DNA of 64,000 nt from Aromatoleum aromaticum EbN1 (lineage in GTDB: Bacteria > Pseudomonadota > Gammaproteobacteria > Burkholderiales > Rhodocyclaceae). Positions 48,255 through 59,015 of this stretch are shown in pieces. The position numbers and the translations under genes were made by a program. The stretch is taken from contig NC_006513.1 in assembly GCF_000025965.1 (NCBI RefSeq), positions 1,364,001 to 1,428,000 of the forward strand, in the 5' to 3' direction. How positions within the stretch are numbered: the stretch's first letter is position 1; each line of letters opens with the position of its first letter. Under the pieces are notes generated by a model. It made no database searches, was not told where the DNA came from, and was given only the letters and a program-made list of their open reading frames with translations.

Positions 48255-49649
48255 TCAACTGCTGCCTCGCACCGCGAGGAGCGAGTTCTTGTAGGCGCTG
48301 CGCGGCAGGCTGCCGGGTTCGAGCACCTTGGCTTCGATACGCACCTGCAACTGAGCGCGCACGGCCTGCGCGATCGCGGTGGCAAGTCCGGCATAGGCAC
48401 TTGCGTCGAGCCGCGGCGATGCTTCGACATCGACTGCAATGGGGTCGTCGAAGCGGACCTGATCGGCTCGCTCCTTCCAGATTCGCACCATCGGCCCCAC
48501 GTCTTCCGCGAAGCGCTGGGTGATCAGGTCGCGGATCGCGGTCGGGAAGACGTTCATGCCCTTGTAGATCAGCATGTCGTCGGTGCGCCCGATGCAGCGG
48601 ATGCGGGGACTCGTGCGGCCGCAGCGGCAATCCGTGCCGATGACGAGCGCGTGGTCGCGCGAGCGGTAGCGAACCAGCGGCGTGGCGTCGCGGGCGAAGG
48701 TGGTATACACGAGTTCGCCGGTCGCGCCCGCTTCCCACGGCACCGTCGCGCCGGTCTGCGGGTCGATCAGTTCCACCGCGACGTGCTTCTGCGCGTTGAA
48801 GTGCATGCCATCGTGCTCTTCGCATTCGCCCCACATCGCGGAGATGACGTCGCCGAGCCCCATCACTTCGCGCAGTTGCGAGATGCCGAGCCCGCGCGTG
48901 ATGCGTTCGCGGATCTCGGGCTGGTTGAGGCCCGGCTCGCCGCCACACAGCACCGTGCGCAGCGCCGAGGGCACGCCGGTCTCGCGGCCGACCGCGTCCC
49001 ACTGCTCGGTCAGATAAATGCCGAACGAAGTCGTCGCCAGCAGCGCCGACGTGCGCAGCCGCCGCATCTCGCGCAGGATGCGTTCGGTCGGGAAGCCGCC
49101 GAGCCAGCACAGGGTCGCGCCGATGCGGCGGAAGGCGTCGGCGTAGGGCAGGCCGCCGGCAACCATCGGCAGGCCGACGAGGTGGGCAACAACGTCGGAC
49201 TTGCGTACGCCGGCCGTGAAGAAGTTGTTCGCGATCGCATCCGTCCACACTTCCACGTCGCTGGCGGTCAGTGCGTAGTACAAGGGCCTGCCGGTCGTCC
49301 CCGAGGACGACACGGTCTGCACGATATCGGCGAGCGCTACCGATTGATTGGCGCCGAAAGGCTCGGATTCGCTCGCTCGATCCTGCGCATCGCGGATATG
49401 GTCCTTCATCGTAAACGGCAGGTCGGAGAGATCGGCGAGGGACCTGATCTCCCTCTCCAGATCCACATCCGCATGCAGTTCCCAGTACAGATCGGAGCGC
49501 TGCCGCAGCGGCGCGAGCATCTGGTCGATGCGCTGCGCCTGCCAGCGCTCGACCTCCCGCCACGGCATCGTTTCGAGTACTTCGTTCCAGTATTCGCGCT
49601 TCCGGCCGCGGGTATCGTCCGAGTGTTGGGTGGCGAGTTCATTCAACAT
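48255..49649 (-). CDS. bal: Benzoylacetate-CoA ligase (phenylacetate-CoA ligase-like AMP-forming)
   Basis: Activates benzoylacetate to benzoylacetyl-CoA, the step after acetophenone carboxylation. The 464-residue product is an adenylate-forming enzyme of the PaaK group: phosphate-binding loop TVSSSGTTGRPLYYA, GECEEHDGMH, TGELVYTTFARDATPLVRYRSRD, and a C-terminal domain with DMLIYKGMNVFP. CRCGRTSPRIRCIG contains cysteines typical of PaaK-like ligases. Its position directly after apcE (30 bases) gives the substrate assignment; sequence alone would only support an aryl-CoA ligase. Confidence 0.88.
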   Translation of the reverse strand: MLNELATQHSDDTRGRKREYWNEVLETMPWREVERWQAQRIDQMLAPLRQRSDLYWELHADVDLEREIRSLADLSDLPFTMKDHIRDAQDRASESEPFGANQSVALADIVQTVSSSGTTGRPLYYALTASDVEVWTDAIANNFFTAGVRKSDVVAHLVGLPMVAGGLPYADAFRRIGATLCWLGGFPTERILREMRRLRTSALLATTSFGIYLTEQWDAVGRETGVPSALRTVLCGGEPGLNQPEIRERITRGLGISQLREVMGLGDVISAMWGECEEHDGMHFNAQKHVAVELIDPQTGATVPWEAGATGELVYTTFARDATPLVRYRSRDHALVIGTDCRCGRTSPRIRCIGRTDDMLIYKGMNVFPTAIRDLITQRFAEDVGPMVRIWKERADQVRFDDPIAVDVEASPRLDASAYAGLATAIAQAVRAQLQVRIEAKVLEPGSLPRSAYKNSLLAVRGSS

Positions 49650-49679
49650 GACTTCTCCTTGCTGCTCATTGCCTGGTGC

Positions 49680-50603
<924 letters not shown>

Positions 50604-52658
50604 TTATGCGCGCAACAGCGGTTGCGCAACCTTCGCATCGGGCCAGGTGCCGTAGTACTTCAGGATCTCGTCATCCGGCCTCTGCTTGAGCCACTCGCGC
50701 TCGAACTGCTCGTAAGGCACGCCGCGCTTGCGCCGCGCGTCGTGCTCCGCGGCGCGCAGACGGCTGGTCTCGTCGAGATCGACGCGCCGCAGATTGGCGT
50801 CCCACTTCACCTTGTAGATGTTCTGCGCGGTCTGCTCGGTCAGCACGCCCTTGAGCAGATCGACCTCGACCGACTTCGGATCGCGGTCGAGCGGGTCGCC
50901 GTAACCGGTGCCGCCGCACGAGAACGCGAAAGTGACGACTTCGCCGTTGCTGTACGGGCGCACCGAACGACCCTGGAACTCGATCTCGTACTTGCCGTCG
51001 ATCGTGCGTTCGGCAAGCAGCGTCTCGACGTCGAGCTTGATCTTGTCGCTGCCTTCGGCCATCAGCTCCTTGATGTTGGCGTTGCGGATGCCGATTCCCG
51101 GCACGGTGCAGGGCGCGTAGCCGCCGAACAGCGGCTGTGGGGTCTGCAGCTTGGTGTTGTCGGCGATCGCCATCATGTACAGCTCCGGCACATGGTGCGC
51201 GACCCACACCTGGGCGGTGCCGACGCCGCCGCGATACTTGCCGTGGCCGCACGAGTCCTTCCAGTGATTGGACAGCGGTACCAGCAGCGGGAACTCGTTC
51301 TCGACCGACTCGGTGTTCGGCGCACGGCCGAACACGCACCACGGGAAACCGAAGGCGTCCATGCCGTCCTCGGTCGGCCGGGCCCCCTGGCCCTCGGTGT
51401 TGATCGAATACGCGAGCATGTCGGCGAAGGACGATCCCCACTGGTTCTGGCCCGCGAGCACCAGTGCGTTGCCCCCATTGCCCATCGACGCACCCGACTG
51501 CTTCCACAGCGAGGTGGAGAACATCGCCTTGGCGCACGCGTTATGCACCGCGCTCATGACGCCGGTGGAGATCATCACCGAACACGAGGTCGCCGCACGC
51601 GGGTCGGGCGACAGGCAGGTGTTCTTGCCAAACTTGAAGTCGATGTTCGCAAAGGTGCCGTTGGAGATCGGCAGCGAATGAAACAGGTACTCGTAGATGT
51701 AGTTCGAGAAGTGTGCGATCGCGGCCTGCGGATGGGCGTTGTACGGGGACGGCGTTTCCGGCCCGGTTTCGGACAGGTCGACCAGCATGCGGTCGCCCTT
51801 CTTCTCGAGCGTCATGTAGCAGGAACGCACCAGGCCCTGCTTGAGGCCCACCGCGTCGCTGAAGGTCACGCAACGGTACTTGCCGTCGGGCCACTGCTCG
51901 ATCAGCTCGCGCGCGCCGGCCTCGGCCACCTGCAGCATCTTGCGGAACAGCCCCGTCACGTAATCGGCACCCTCGCGCTCGCAAAGTTCGATGATGCGGG
52001 TGCGCACGCGGTCCGCAGTGGTGCAGCGGGCCTTGAGGTCGACCGCGATCATCGACGGAGCACGCAGGCCGAAGGCGACGAACATCGACACCACGTCCTC
52101 GCGCAGCTTGAAGTTCTCGCCGATGCGCATCGGCGGCAGGTTCATGCCTTCCTCGAAGCGCGTCGTCGCCGACACCGGCATGCCGCCCGGCTCGATTGCG
52201 CCGGTCTCGGTCGTATGCACGAGCGCTGCGGTCCAGGCGACGAGCTTGCCTTCGTAATACACCGGCATGCAGACCATCTGGTCCGGGTTATGCACGCCGC
52301 CGTACACCGCATCGTTCGCGAACCACAGGTCGCCGTCCCTGATCTCGTCGCCGTACGTCTCCAGGATGTACTTGATGATCAGCGGCGGGATGACCGCGTG
52401 CAGGTAGGTGCCGCAGGAACCGTTCACGATGTCCCCGTCGGCGGTCATGATCGCGACCAGCGAGTCACCAGCGACGCCCATCGCGCAGCGGCACGAACGG
52501 ACGAACACGTCCATGCCTTCGTCGAGAATGTCGTTGGTGCGCTGGAAGCCGATTTCGAACTGCGCGGGATCGATCTGCGCCGCCAAGTCGAGTTCGCGCG
52601 AGCTGGCGGGCGCGGGCTTGAGCCAGGTGAGTTTCTGTTCAAGGGTGGGAATAGCCAT
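50604..52658 (-). CDS. apcD: Acetophenone carboxylase subunit ApcD (HyuB-type)
   Basis: 684 residues, hydantoinase B/oxoprolinase-type domain over the whole length: DPAQFEIGFQRTNDILDEGMDVFVRS, NGSCGTYLHAVIPPL, GDLWFANDAVYGGVHNPDQMVCMPVYY, YRGGVGTAQVWVAHH. In the ApcABCD core it pairs with HyuA-like ApcA and ApcC to carboxylate acetophenone, using two ATP and bicarbonate per turnover. ATG 52658 is 26 bases after the apcC stop. Cytosolic; no signal peptide. Confidence 0.92.
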   Translation of the reverse strand: MAIPTLEQKLTWLKPAPASSRELDLAAQIDPAQFEIGFQRTNDILDEGMDVFVRSCRCAMGVAGDSLVAIMTADGDIVNGSCGTYLHAVIPPLIIKYILETYGDEIRDGDLWFANDAVYGGVHNPDQMVCMPVYYEGKLVAWTAALVHTTETGAIEPGGMPVSATTRFEEGMNLPPMRIGENFKLREDVVSMFVAFGLRAPSMIAVDLKARCTTADRVRTRIIELCEREGADYVTGLFRKMLQVAEAGARELIEQWPDGKYRCVTFSDAVGLKQGLVRSCYMTLEKKGDRMLVDLSETGPETPSPYNAHPQAAIAHFSNYIYEYLFHSLPISNGTFANIDFKFGKNTCLSPDPRAATSCSVMISTGVMSAVHNACAKAMFSTSLWKQSGASMGNGGNALVLAGQNQWGSSFADMLAYSINTEGQGARPTEDGMDAFGFPWCVFGRAPNTESVENEFPLLVPLSNHWKDSCGHGKYRGGVGTAQVWVAHHVPELYMMAIADNTKLQTPQPLFGGYAPCTVPGIGIRNANIKELMAEGSDKIKLDVETLLAERTIDGKYEIEFQGRSVRPYSNGEVVTFAFSCGGTGYGDPLDRDPKSVEVDLLKGVLTEQTAQNIYKVKWDANLRRVDLDETSRLRAAEHDARRKRGVPYEQFEREWLKQRPDDEILKYYGTWPDAKVAQPLLRA

Positions 52659-52684
52659 TTCTGTGTCTCCTCAACTTGTATCAA

Positions 52685-54883
52685 TCAGACGATCGCTGCG
52701 GCGGCCGCGCTGACCCTCTTGGTCGGGGGGGCCGGATCGATCGCTTCGAGGATCGCCAGGCCATGGGTGTCGATCGAAAGGCGCTGTCTGGGCGGGACGA
52801 CGATGGTCGTGAGTTCCGCTTCCACGATCGCCGGGCCGTCGATGACGTTGCCGGCCTGCAGCAGTTCGAACTGGTAGGTCGGCGTATCGGCCCAATGCTT
52901 GGTCTCCGGCCAGTACGCCTTGCGCTTGCCGAGGAAGGCCGCGCTCGGGTCCGTGCCCTGAAGCGGGTACTCGGGGATCGGCGGCTTCCACGTCGGCACG
53001 GTCACGCGCAGCACGAAGTTGTCGAGGAACACGCCGCCGGGCTTATTGACCACCAACGGACTGAAAGCTTCGGAGAATTCCGTCTCGAAGGCCTGATACA
53101 CCTTCAAAGCGTCCTCCGCGGTGCGGATGTGCAGCAGCGGCGAGGACATGCGTTTGAGGTTCACCTGGCCGCCGTAGAGCATGTCGAGTTCGAGGCCGAA
53201 GCTCGCGTCGTCGACTTCCAGCCCTTCGCTCCGCAGCTCCTGGCGGGCCCGCTCGATCATGGTGTCGACCGTCTGGTTGAAGTGCTCGTAGTCCACGACG
53301 AACTTCTCTGTGCCCGGCTCCATGAACACCATGCGGCGCGACTGCTCGTACATATGCACGATGTCCATGATCGACGAGCCCATCGCGCAGAAGACGGGGG
53401 CAGCCGGGAAGACCACCGCCTTCGGGATATCGCCCTTGAGGCCGGCCATGTGGGTGGGGCCGGCCCCGCCGAAGGCGAACAACACGAAGTCCTCGGGGTG
53501 ATAACCGCGCATGTGCACTTCGCGCTTGATCGCCGAGGCCATGTTCTCGTCGACGATGTAGCGGATCAGCGCGGCCGCCTCGATCGTCTCGATGCCCAGC
53601 GGCTGGGCGATCTTCTCGCGGATCGCCTTCTCGGCCTTGGCCTTGTTGAGCGGCATGCGGCCGCCGTAGTAGGTATCAGGGTTGATGTAGCCGAGCACGA
53701 CGTCGGCGTCGGTGACCGTCGGTTCGGTGCCGCCGAGGTCGTAGCACACCGGTCCGGGCATCGACCCGGCGCTGCGCGGACCGACCTCGAGGCGCGTGCC
53801 GCTGCGGTCGACTTTCGCGATCGAGCCGCCACCCGAGCCGACGGAGATCGTCTGCATCATCGTGACGTTCACCATCCACTTGTCGATGACCGGACGGAAG
53901 GTGTAGTTGCGCACGCTCGACTCGACCACCAGCGCGACGTCGAAGCTGGTGCCGCCGACGTCGCCGGCGACGACGTTCTTGTAACCGAGCTTGTTGGCGA
54001 AGTAGGCCGAACCCATGAGGCCTGCGACCGGGCCACCGTTGAAGGTGCGCGAGGCCGGCGTCTTGAAGATGTCGGCACTGCCACCCGAGTTGTGGATCAT
54101 CAGGAAGGCGCCGTGGTAGCCCTTCGCGCGCAGCTTGTCCCAGGTCGCGCCGATGTCGTTCTGCATCGAGCGCTGCAGATAGGCGTCGAGCACCGCGGTC
54201 ATCGTGCGCTCGTACTCGCCGATCTTCGAGACCACGGAGTGCGACATCACCACCGGCACGAAGCCAATGTGATATTCCTTGTACTCCTCGCGGATAATTT
54301 CCCGCACGCGCTTCTCATGCGCCGGATTCATGAAGGACCACAGCAGCGACACGACGATGGCGCGGGCACCGCGGTCCATCAGCATGCGCAGCTTGGTTCG
54401 TACGTCCTCTTCATCGAGCGGCCGCACCACCGAACCGCTCGAATCGATGCGCTCACGCACGCCGAGGATCAGGTCGCGCTCGATGAGCGGCAGCGGCTTG
54501 TTCTGCACCGCGATGTTGCGCCGCTCGGCGACACGCTGGCCGTCGGTCCATTGCGCACCGCGACCGATGAGGATCGCGTCCTCGTGGCCTTCAGTGGTCA
54601 GCAGGCCGATCCGCGGCCCCTGGCGCTGCAGCAGGCGATTGAGGGCGACCGTCGTCGAATAGCGGATGATGTCGATGCGCGGCAGCAACTCCTCGACCGA
54701 CAGGCCCACCTTGTCGCCCCCCGCCTCGACCGCGTTGAGGAAGCCGATGGATAGATCATGCGGGGTCGTCGGGCACTTCGCGATGTGGCGCTCGCCGTCG
54801 AGCGTCAGCACGAAGTCGGTGAAGGTGCCGCCGACGTCGATGTCGATCGAATTGATGGCGTCCTGGTTGGTCAGTGAGCTCAT
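52685..54883 (-). CDS. apcC: Acetophenone carboxylase subunit ApcC (HyuA-type)
   Basis: 732-residue hydantoinase A/oxoprolinase-type ATP-binding subunit. The N-terminal ASKHA phosphate-1 loop is IDIDVGGTFTDFVLTLDG. YKNVVAGDVGGTSFDVALV is the second phosphate loop, followed by GSGGGSIAKVD and FALFAFGGAGPTHMA-like segments (here FVLFAFGGAGPTHMAGL). GGAGG lies 8 bases before the ATG at 54883, which overlaps the apcB stop by four bases (ATGA). Together with ApcA it gives two HyuA-like subunits, a distinguishing trait of acetophenone versus acetone carboxylase. Confidence 0.93.
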   Translation of the reverse strand: MSSLTNQDAINSIDIDVGGTFTDFVLTLDGERHIAKCPTTPHDLSIGFLNAVEAGGDKVGLSVEELLPRIDIIRYSTTVALNRLLQRQGPRIGLLTTEGHEDAILIGRGAQWTDGQRVAERRNIAVQNKPLPLIERDLILGVRERIDSSGSVVRPLDEEDVRTKLRMLMDRGARAIVVSLLWSFMNPAHEKRVREIIREEYKEYHIGFVPVVMSHSVVSKIGEYERTMTAVLDAYLQRSMQNDIGATWDKLRAKGYHGAFLMIHNSGGSADIFKTPASRTFNGGPVAGLMGSAYFANKLGYKNVVAGDVGGTSFDVALVVESSVRNYTFRPVIDKWMVNVTMMQTISVGSGGGSIAKVDRSGTRLEVGPRSAGSMPGPVCYDLGGTEPTVTDADVVLGYINPDTYYGGRMPLNKAKAEKAIREKIAQPLGIETIEAAALIRYIVDENMASAIKREVHMRGYHPEDFVLFAFGGAGPTHMAGLKGDIPKAVVFPAAPVFCAMGSSIMDIVHMYEQSRRMVFMEPGTEKFVVDYEHFNQTVDTMIERARQELRSEGLEVDDASFGLELDMLYGGQVNLKRMSSPLLHIRTAEDALKVYQAFETEFSEAFSPLVVNKPGGVFLDNFVLRVTVPTWKPPIPEYPLQGTDPSAAFLGKRKAYWPETKHWADTPTYQFELLQAGNVIDGPAIVEAELTTIVVPPRQRLSIDTHGLAILEAIDPAPPTKRVSAAAAAIV

Positions 54884-55269
54884 GCCAGCACCTCCGCTTC
54901 GGGCTTGGTCAGTTTTCCGTCCTTGATCACGATGACCCCCTTCTTCAGGCGGGCCTTGAGGCTGTCGATATCCACCTCGATATCGACCGTGATCGGGTGG
55001 CCCGGCGGCAGGTATTCGGTTTCGATCTGGCGCGTGCAGCCGGGGCAGTAGAACTCCAGGATGCGGACCCAGTTTTCGTCGGGTGCGAAGCTGTATTCAC
55101 CCTCGATCACCGGGTTGTGGATCTCGTGCGGGCGGCGTTCGGCGACCAGGCAGCCCTTCTTGTAGCTTTCGCGGGCCGAGATCAGCTTGGTGCCGCAGTC
55201 ATGGCAGTACCAATGCTCGTCGTTGAGGTCGAGATCGAGGTACTCGGTGAATCGGATGCGTTCATACAT
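54880..55269 (-). CDS. apcB: Acetophenone carboxylase small subunit ApcB (zinc-ribbon-like)
   Basis: 129 residues, similar in size and pattern to the gamma subunit of acetone carboxylase. Two CxxC pairs (CHDCGTK near residue 22 and CPGCTR near 74) with intervening KKGCLVAERRPHEIHNP suggest a structural metal site. It follows apcA by 27 bases and its stop overlaps the apcC start (ATGA). It is expected to be part of the ApcABCD core complex. Confidence 0.9.
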   Translation of the reverse strand: MYERIRFTEYLDLDLNDEHWYCHDCGTKLISARESYKKGCLVAERRPHEIHNPVIEGEYSFAPDENWVRILEFYCPGCTRQIETEYLPPGHPITVDIEVDIDSLKARLKKGVIVIKDGKLTKPEAEVLA

Positions 55270-55296
55270 GTCTTGTGTCTCCTCGGGAATCCGTTC

Positions 55297-57273
55297 TTAT
55301 TGCGCGCGGCTCAGTTCGGCATTGCCGTAGTCGTCGACACGCAGTTGCCAGCGCGGGGGAATCGGGCAGGTCAGCGTGCTGCCGTTGACCACCGCCGGTC
55401 CGACTGCGATATCGCCGACGTTCATCGTTTCCCAGCGATAAACCGGTGAGGCGGCTTCGCTTGCACCGTTGAAGCGCATCTCGCGGGAGGCCGGCGCCTC
55501 GGCGGGGACGCGGTCGGCGCGCTTCTTCATGCCGTGGGCGCCGACGACGAAGCGGCTGGACAGTCTGGCCCCCAGGAGCGGCAGGCTCGCCACGCCCGCC
55601 GCGGTGACCGCCTGCGTGAGTGCATCGAGCACGGTGCTCGCCGCGCTTTGCGCCAATTCCGCACGCACCGTCGACACCTCCGCCTCGGTCGTACCGAAAT
55701 CGAGCTCCCAAACGTAAGCCGCCTTGGCCGGATCGAAGCTCTCGCCCTTCAGGTCGCGCTCTGCCTGGGTCTGCAGTGCATCGAGTGTCGGCAGCAGCTG
55801 ACCCTTCACGGTCGCGTTCCAACGCAGGTCGACGCCGCGCTCATACACATGCACCACGTCGGAGATCGCCGAGCCGAAGGCGCTGAACACCGGGCCGAGG
55901 TTGAATGCGTACGCCGCCTGGACGCCCAGCCGTTCAGCAACGAAGGCGGCGAACATCGGGCCATTGCCGCCGAAGGCGAACAGCGCGGCGTCCTGCGCGG
56001 TGAGCTTCGCCTCCGCCAGGGTCGCCTGCAGCAGCTCGGTCATCATCGCCACCGCCTCATCGCGGATCGACAACGCCGCGACTTCCAGCGATACGCCCAG
56101 CGGCTTCGCAACATTGCGTTCGATCGCGGCGCGGGCGAGGTCGACCTTGAGCTGACGACGACCGCCGAGGAAGTTGTTCGGATCGAGGTAACCGAGCGCC
56201 AGCAGCGCATCAGTCAAGGTCGCTTCGTTGCCGCCGAGGCCGTAGCACGCAGGGCCGGGAGCGGCGCCCATGCTCTCCGGGCCGAGGGTGACGCTCTTGT
56301 CCCGCACGCGGGCGATCGAACCGCCGCCGACGACTGCCGAGCGCAGCATCGCGAACGACGATTGCACCGGCACTTCCATGAGTTCGCCGCCGCGCTGGAA
56401 CATCGGCTGGCCGTCGCGAATGATCGACGCCTTGGTCGTCGTCCCGCCGACGTCGAAGCACACGACATCCTTCAGCCCATACAGCCGCGCCATGTAGGCC
56501 CCGCCGAAGGTGCCGAAAACCGGGCCGGATTCGATCGTATCGACGGACTTGGTCTTGCCGATGCGCGCGACCCCGCCGTTGGTGTTGCCGATCAGCAGCG
56601 GGCCGGTCCAGTTGTGGTCGTCGCGCAGCAGATCCTCAGCCTTGAACAGGGAAGTGGCGAGCTGGGTGTGCGTGTAGGCGTTCATCAGCGAGTAATGCAC
56701 CCGCGTCTGGTCGTGGCGCAGCGGCGCCATCTCACTGCCGAGCAACACCGGCACCGCGCCGATGATGTGGTCGGGATACTGGTCCTCGATAACCGCCTTG
56801 ATCTCGCGCTCGGCACCGTTGTCCGGGAAGGCGTTCGCGAGGCACACGCAGATCCGGCGCACGCCGCCTTCCAGCAGCTGCTTGACTCCGGAGAGAATGT
56901 CGACGGCGGTCGGGTTGGACGGCAGACCGATGATGTTGCGCTCGTCGACCAGCTCGCCGACGACCGGGGATTGCACCGTGCCGTAAAGGTTCTCCTCATT
57001 GCCTTCCGTGACCAGCAACCCAACCTTCGAGCCACGCCGCTCGCCAAGCACGTTCGTCGTGATCGTCGAGGACCAGCGGATCATGCCGACCTTGGCGAGA
57101 AAGGCCTCGGTGCTGGGGTAGCCCAGGCGCTTGGCCGCCTCGCTCAGGCAGCCGTTGAAGGAAACGGTGTAGTCGTGCGGGGTGGTGTCCACCTTGATCG
57201 CGTGGCGCTGTTCCCCATCGGAAACCAGCGCATCGGTCATGGTGCCGCCGGTGTCGATATCCACGGTGTACAT
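55297..57273 (-). CDS. apcA: Acetophenone carboxylase subunit ApcA (HyuA-type)
   Basis: 658-residue hydantoinase A-type ATPase subunit. [19 protein letters not shown] is the phosphate-1 loop, [18 protein letters not shown] the second, [10 protein letters not shown] and [18 protein letters not shown] further signatures. AGGAGA precedes the ATG at 57273 by 6 bases. First gene of the apc-bal operon; the 5' region holds the third copy of the shared regulatory motif, about 130 bases upstream. Confidence 0.93.
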
Positions 57274-57400
57274 GAAGTTCTCCTGTATGTACTTTCGTCA
57301 ATTTTTCTGACAGGCGAACGCCGTGCTGCCTGTCCCTCGTGAGCGTTGAACTGGACTGCACTCTATCGAGTCGAAATTCGTGCCGCATCGGGATCGAGCA

Positions 57401-57433
57401 CCTAGGCAATAAAGCAAACTCGTATTGCACCGC
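57401..57433 (-). promoter_or_regulatory. Shared regulatory motif, copy 3 (upstream of apcA)
   Basis: A 33-base block with CCTA, TAAAG and CGTATTGC in the same order as the ebdA and DUF1329 copies, ending in CGC, with one base less between TAAAG and CGTATTGC. It lies 128 bases upstream of apcA. The surrounding gap (57274-57788) is otherwise A/T-rich promoter-like DNA, especially 57600-57680, with no gene seen. Confidence 0.7.
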
Positions 57434-57788
57434 AGCACGCCGATGCGTTCGAATTCAGATACCGCCCGCAAAGCCGGTGGCCTGGTCTTGTAAGTGCTTC
57501 AAGGACGCCTTCAAAACCGTGATCCGCTTCGCCACTAATCCATTGCCGACTCGAGCCCCGTTCCGAACATTGATGAGCAACCCGCAATTTCCGTGGTCCC
57601 TATTGATACGCCGCATCAACAATTTTTTTGAACGGCTGCATTATTCTGCCCTCATAAATATTTATTAAATTCCGTGGAAGAGGCTGATAAATTCGGACGT
57701 CACCACATTCCGCTGTTTATGCATTTGCGATATAACGAAACAAATTGGTTACCGAACATTGATTTCTGGCGATATGCGAAATTTCGAC

Positions 57789-58765
57789 ATGGAGAAGAGA
57801 AATGGTCGCTTCCTGTCACATGCCACGCTCGACGACATTCGAATTCGGGCGGTGCAGCGCATCGAAACGGGTGAATCGCCGTAAGTCGGCGGTCAAAGCA
57901 CTGGGATTTTCGCGTCCGCGTATTTACGAGGGGTTGGCGCTGTGAGGGCGGGCTCGATGCTCTGCGTGCCACGCCGAAGCTCGTCAGCAGGACGCTCGAT
58001 TGGTCGTGCCGCACGATCACGCTGTCGAACCCGCAGCAGTTCAAGTTCGAGTTCGCGCTGTGGACGCGGGCGATGGTTCGGAATCTGATTCGCACCCAAT
58101 TCAAGGTGGCGATGTCGGAGGTGAGCGTCGGGCGCCTGCTTCACAAACAGGGGCTATCACCGCAGCGGCCTTTGATGCGCGCCTACCAGCGCGATCCGGC
58201 TCTGGTGAACGATTGGATCAAGGACGAGTTTCCGCACATCCGTTCCGAGGCTAAAAGCAGCCGGGGCGGACATCTTCTTCGGCGACGAGGCTGCGGTGCG
58301 CTCGGACTATCACACCGGGACGACATGGGCGCCGGTCAGCGTAACGCCGGTGGAAAACGACCGGTGCGCGCTTCAAGCTCAATCTGATCTCTGCTATCAG
58401 TCCGAAGGGACAGTTGCGATTCACGTGCATCGAAGGAACCGTCACCGCCGATGTCTTCATCGAGTTTCTGAAGCGCCTCTGCTCCAGGGCACAACTCGGA
58501 CGATCTTTCTGGTGGTCGACTGCTATCCAGTCCATCGCAGCGCCAAGGTCCGAAACTCGTCGAGGAACTCAATAGCAGACTGCGCCTATTTCGCCTGCCG
58601 GCCTACTCGCCTGACTTGAATGAACACATCTGGGCGCATCCGAAAAGCCACAAACTGGGGCGCAGCATCATCGACGGACCCAAGCAGATGAAGAAACTTG
58701 CGCTGTCCTTCATGCGCTCATTGCGGAAAACTCCCAACATCGTGCTAGCCGGTAACTTACTGTGA
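57789..58765 (+). pseudogene. IS630-family transposase pseudogene with several frameshifts
   Basis: Pieces of one IS630-type transposase appear in shifting frames. The start is MEKRNGRFLSHATLDDIRIRAVQR with a stop near 57884, followed by RITLSNPQQFKFEFALWTRAMVRNLIR-like and FKVAMSEVSVGRLLHKQGLSPQRPLMRAYQRDP. Then come IFFGDEAAVRSDYHTGTTWAP, FLVVDCYPVHRSAKV and RLPAYSPDLN, with the end at LAGNLL and TGA 58763-58765. At least three indels break the frame, so it is inactive. It sits between the apcA promoter and the conjugation gene, marking the edge of the catabolic cargo. Confidence 0.85.
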
Positions 58766-58797
58766 AAGAGAACGTACGAAAGGCAAAACGCCCCGAA

Positions 58798-58811
58798 CCC
58801 CGTGAGCGGGG
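58798..58811. repeat. GC hairpin downstream of the IS630 remnant
   Basis: CCCCG-TGAG-CGGGG forms a 5-bp stem with a tetraloop, followed by CG then a non-T-rich sequence. It may be part of an IS end or a weak terminator. The rest of 58766-59015 shows no gene I can support. Confidence 0.35.
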
Positions 58812-59015
58812 CGATGAGCGAGTCGTCGATACAAACGGTTGCGGCAATGGCGGTGCTCAATTTCGCTGCCAAGCAACCAAAATGCCTTCGCTCTGTGCGG
58901 GAGCGAGGCAGAGGGTGTCTCAAGAAGAGGTGAAAGAACGGGGGAGTCGGGTTCATCGAACTGGGCCGCAAGCTGAACCCTGGCCGAACTCGGAAGGTTG
59001 CTGGTACGCGCCTTT

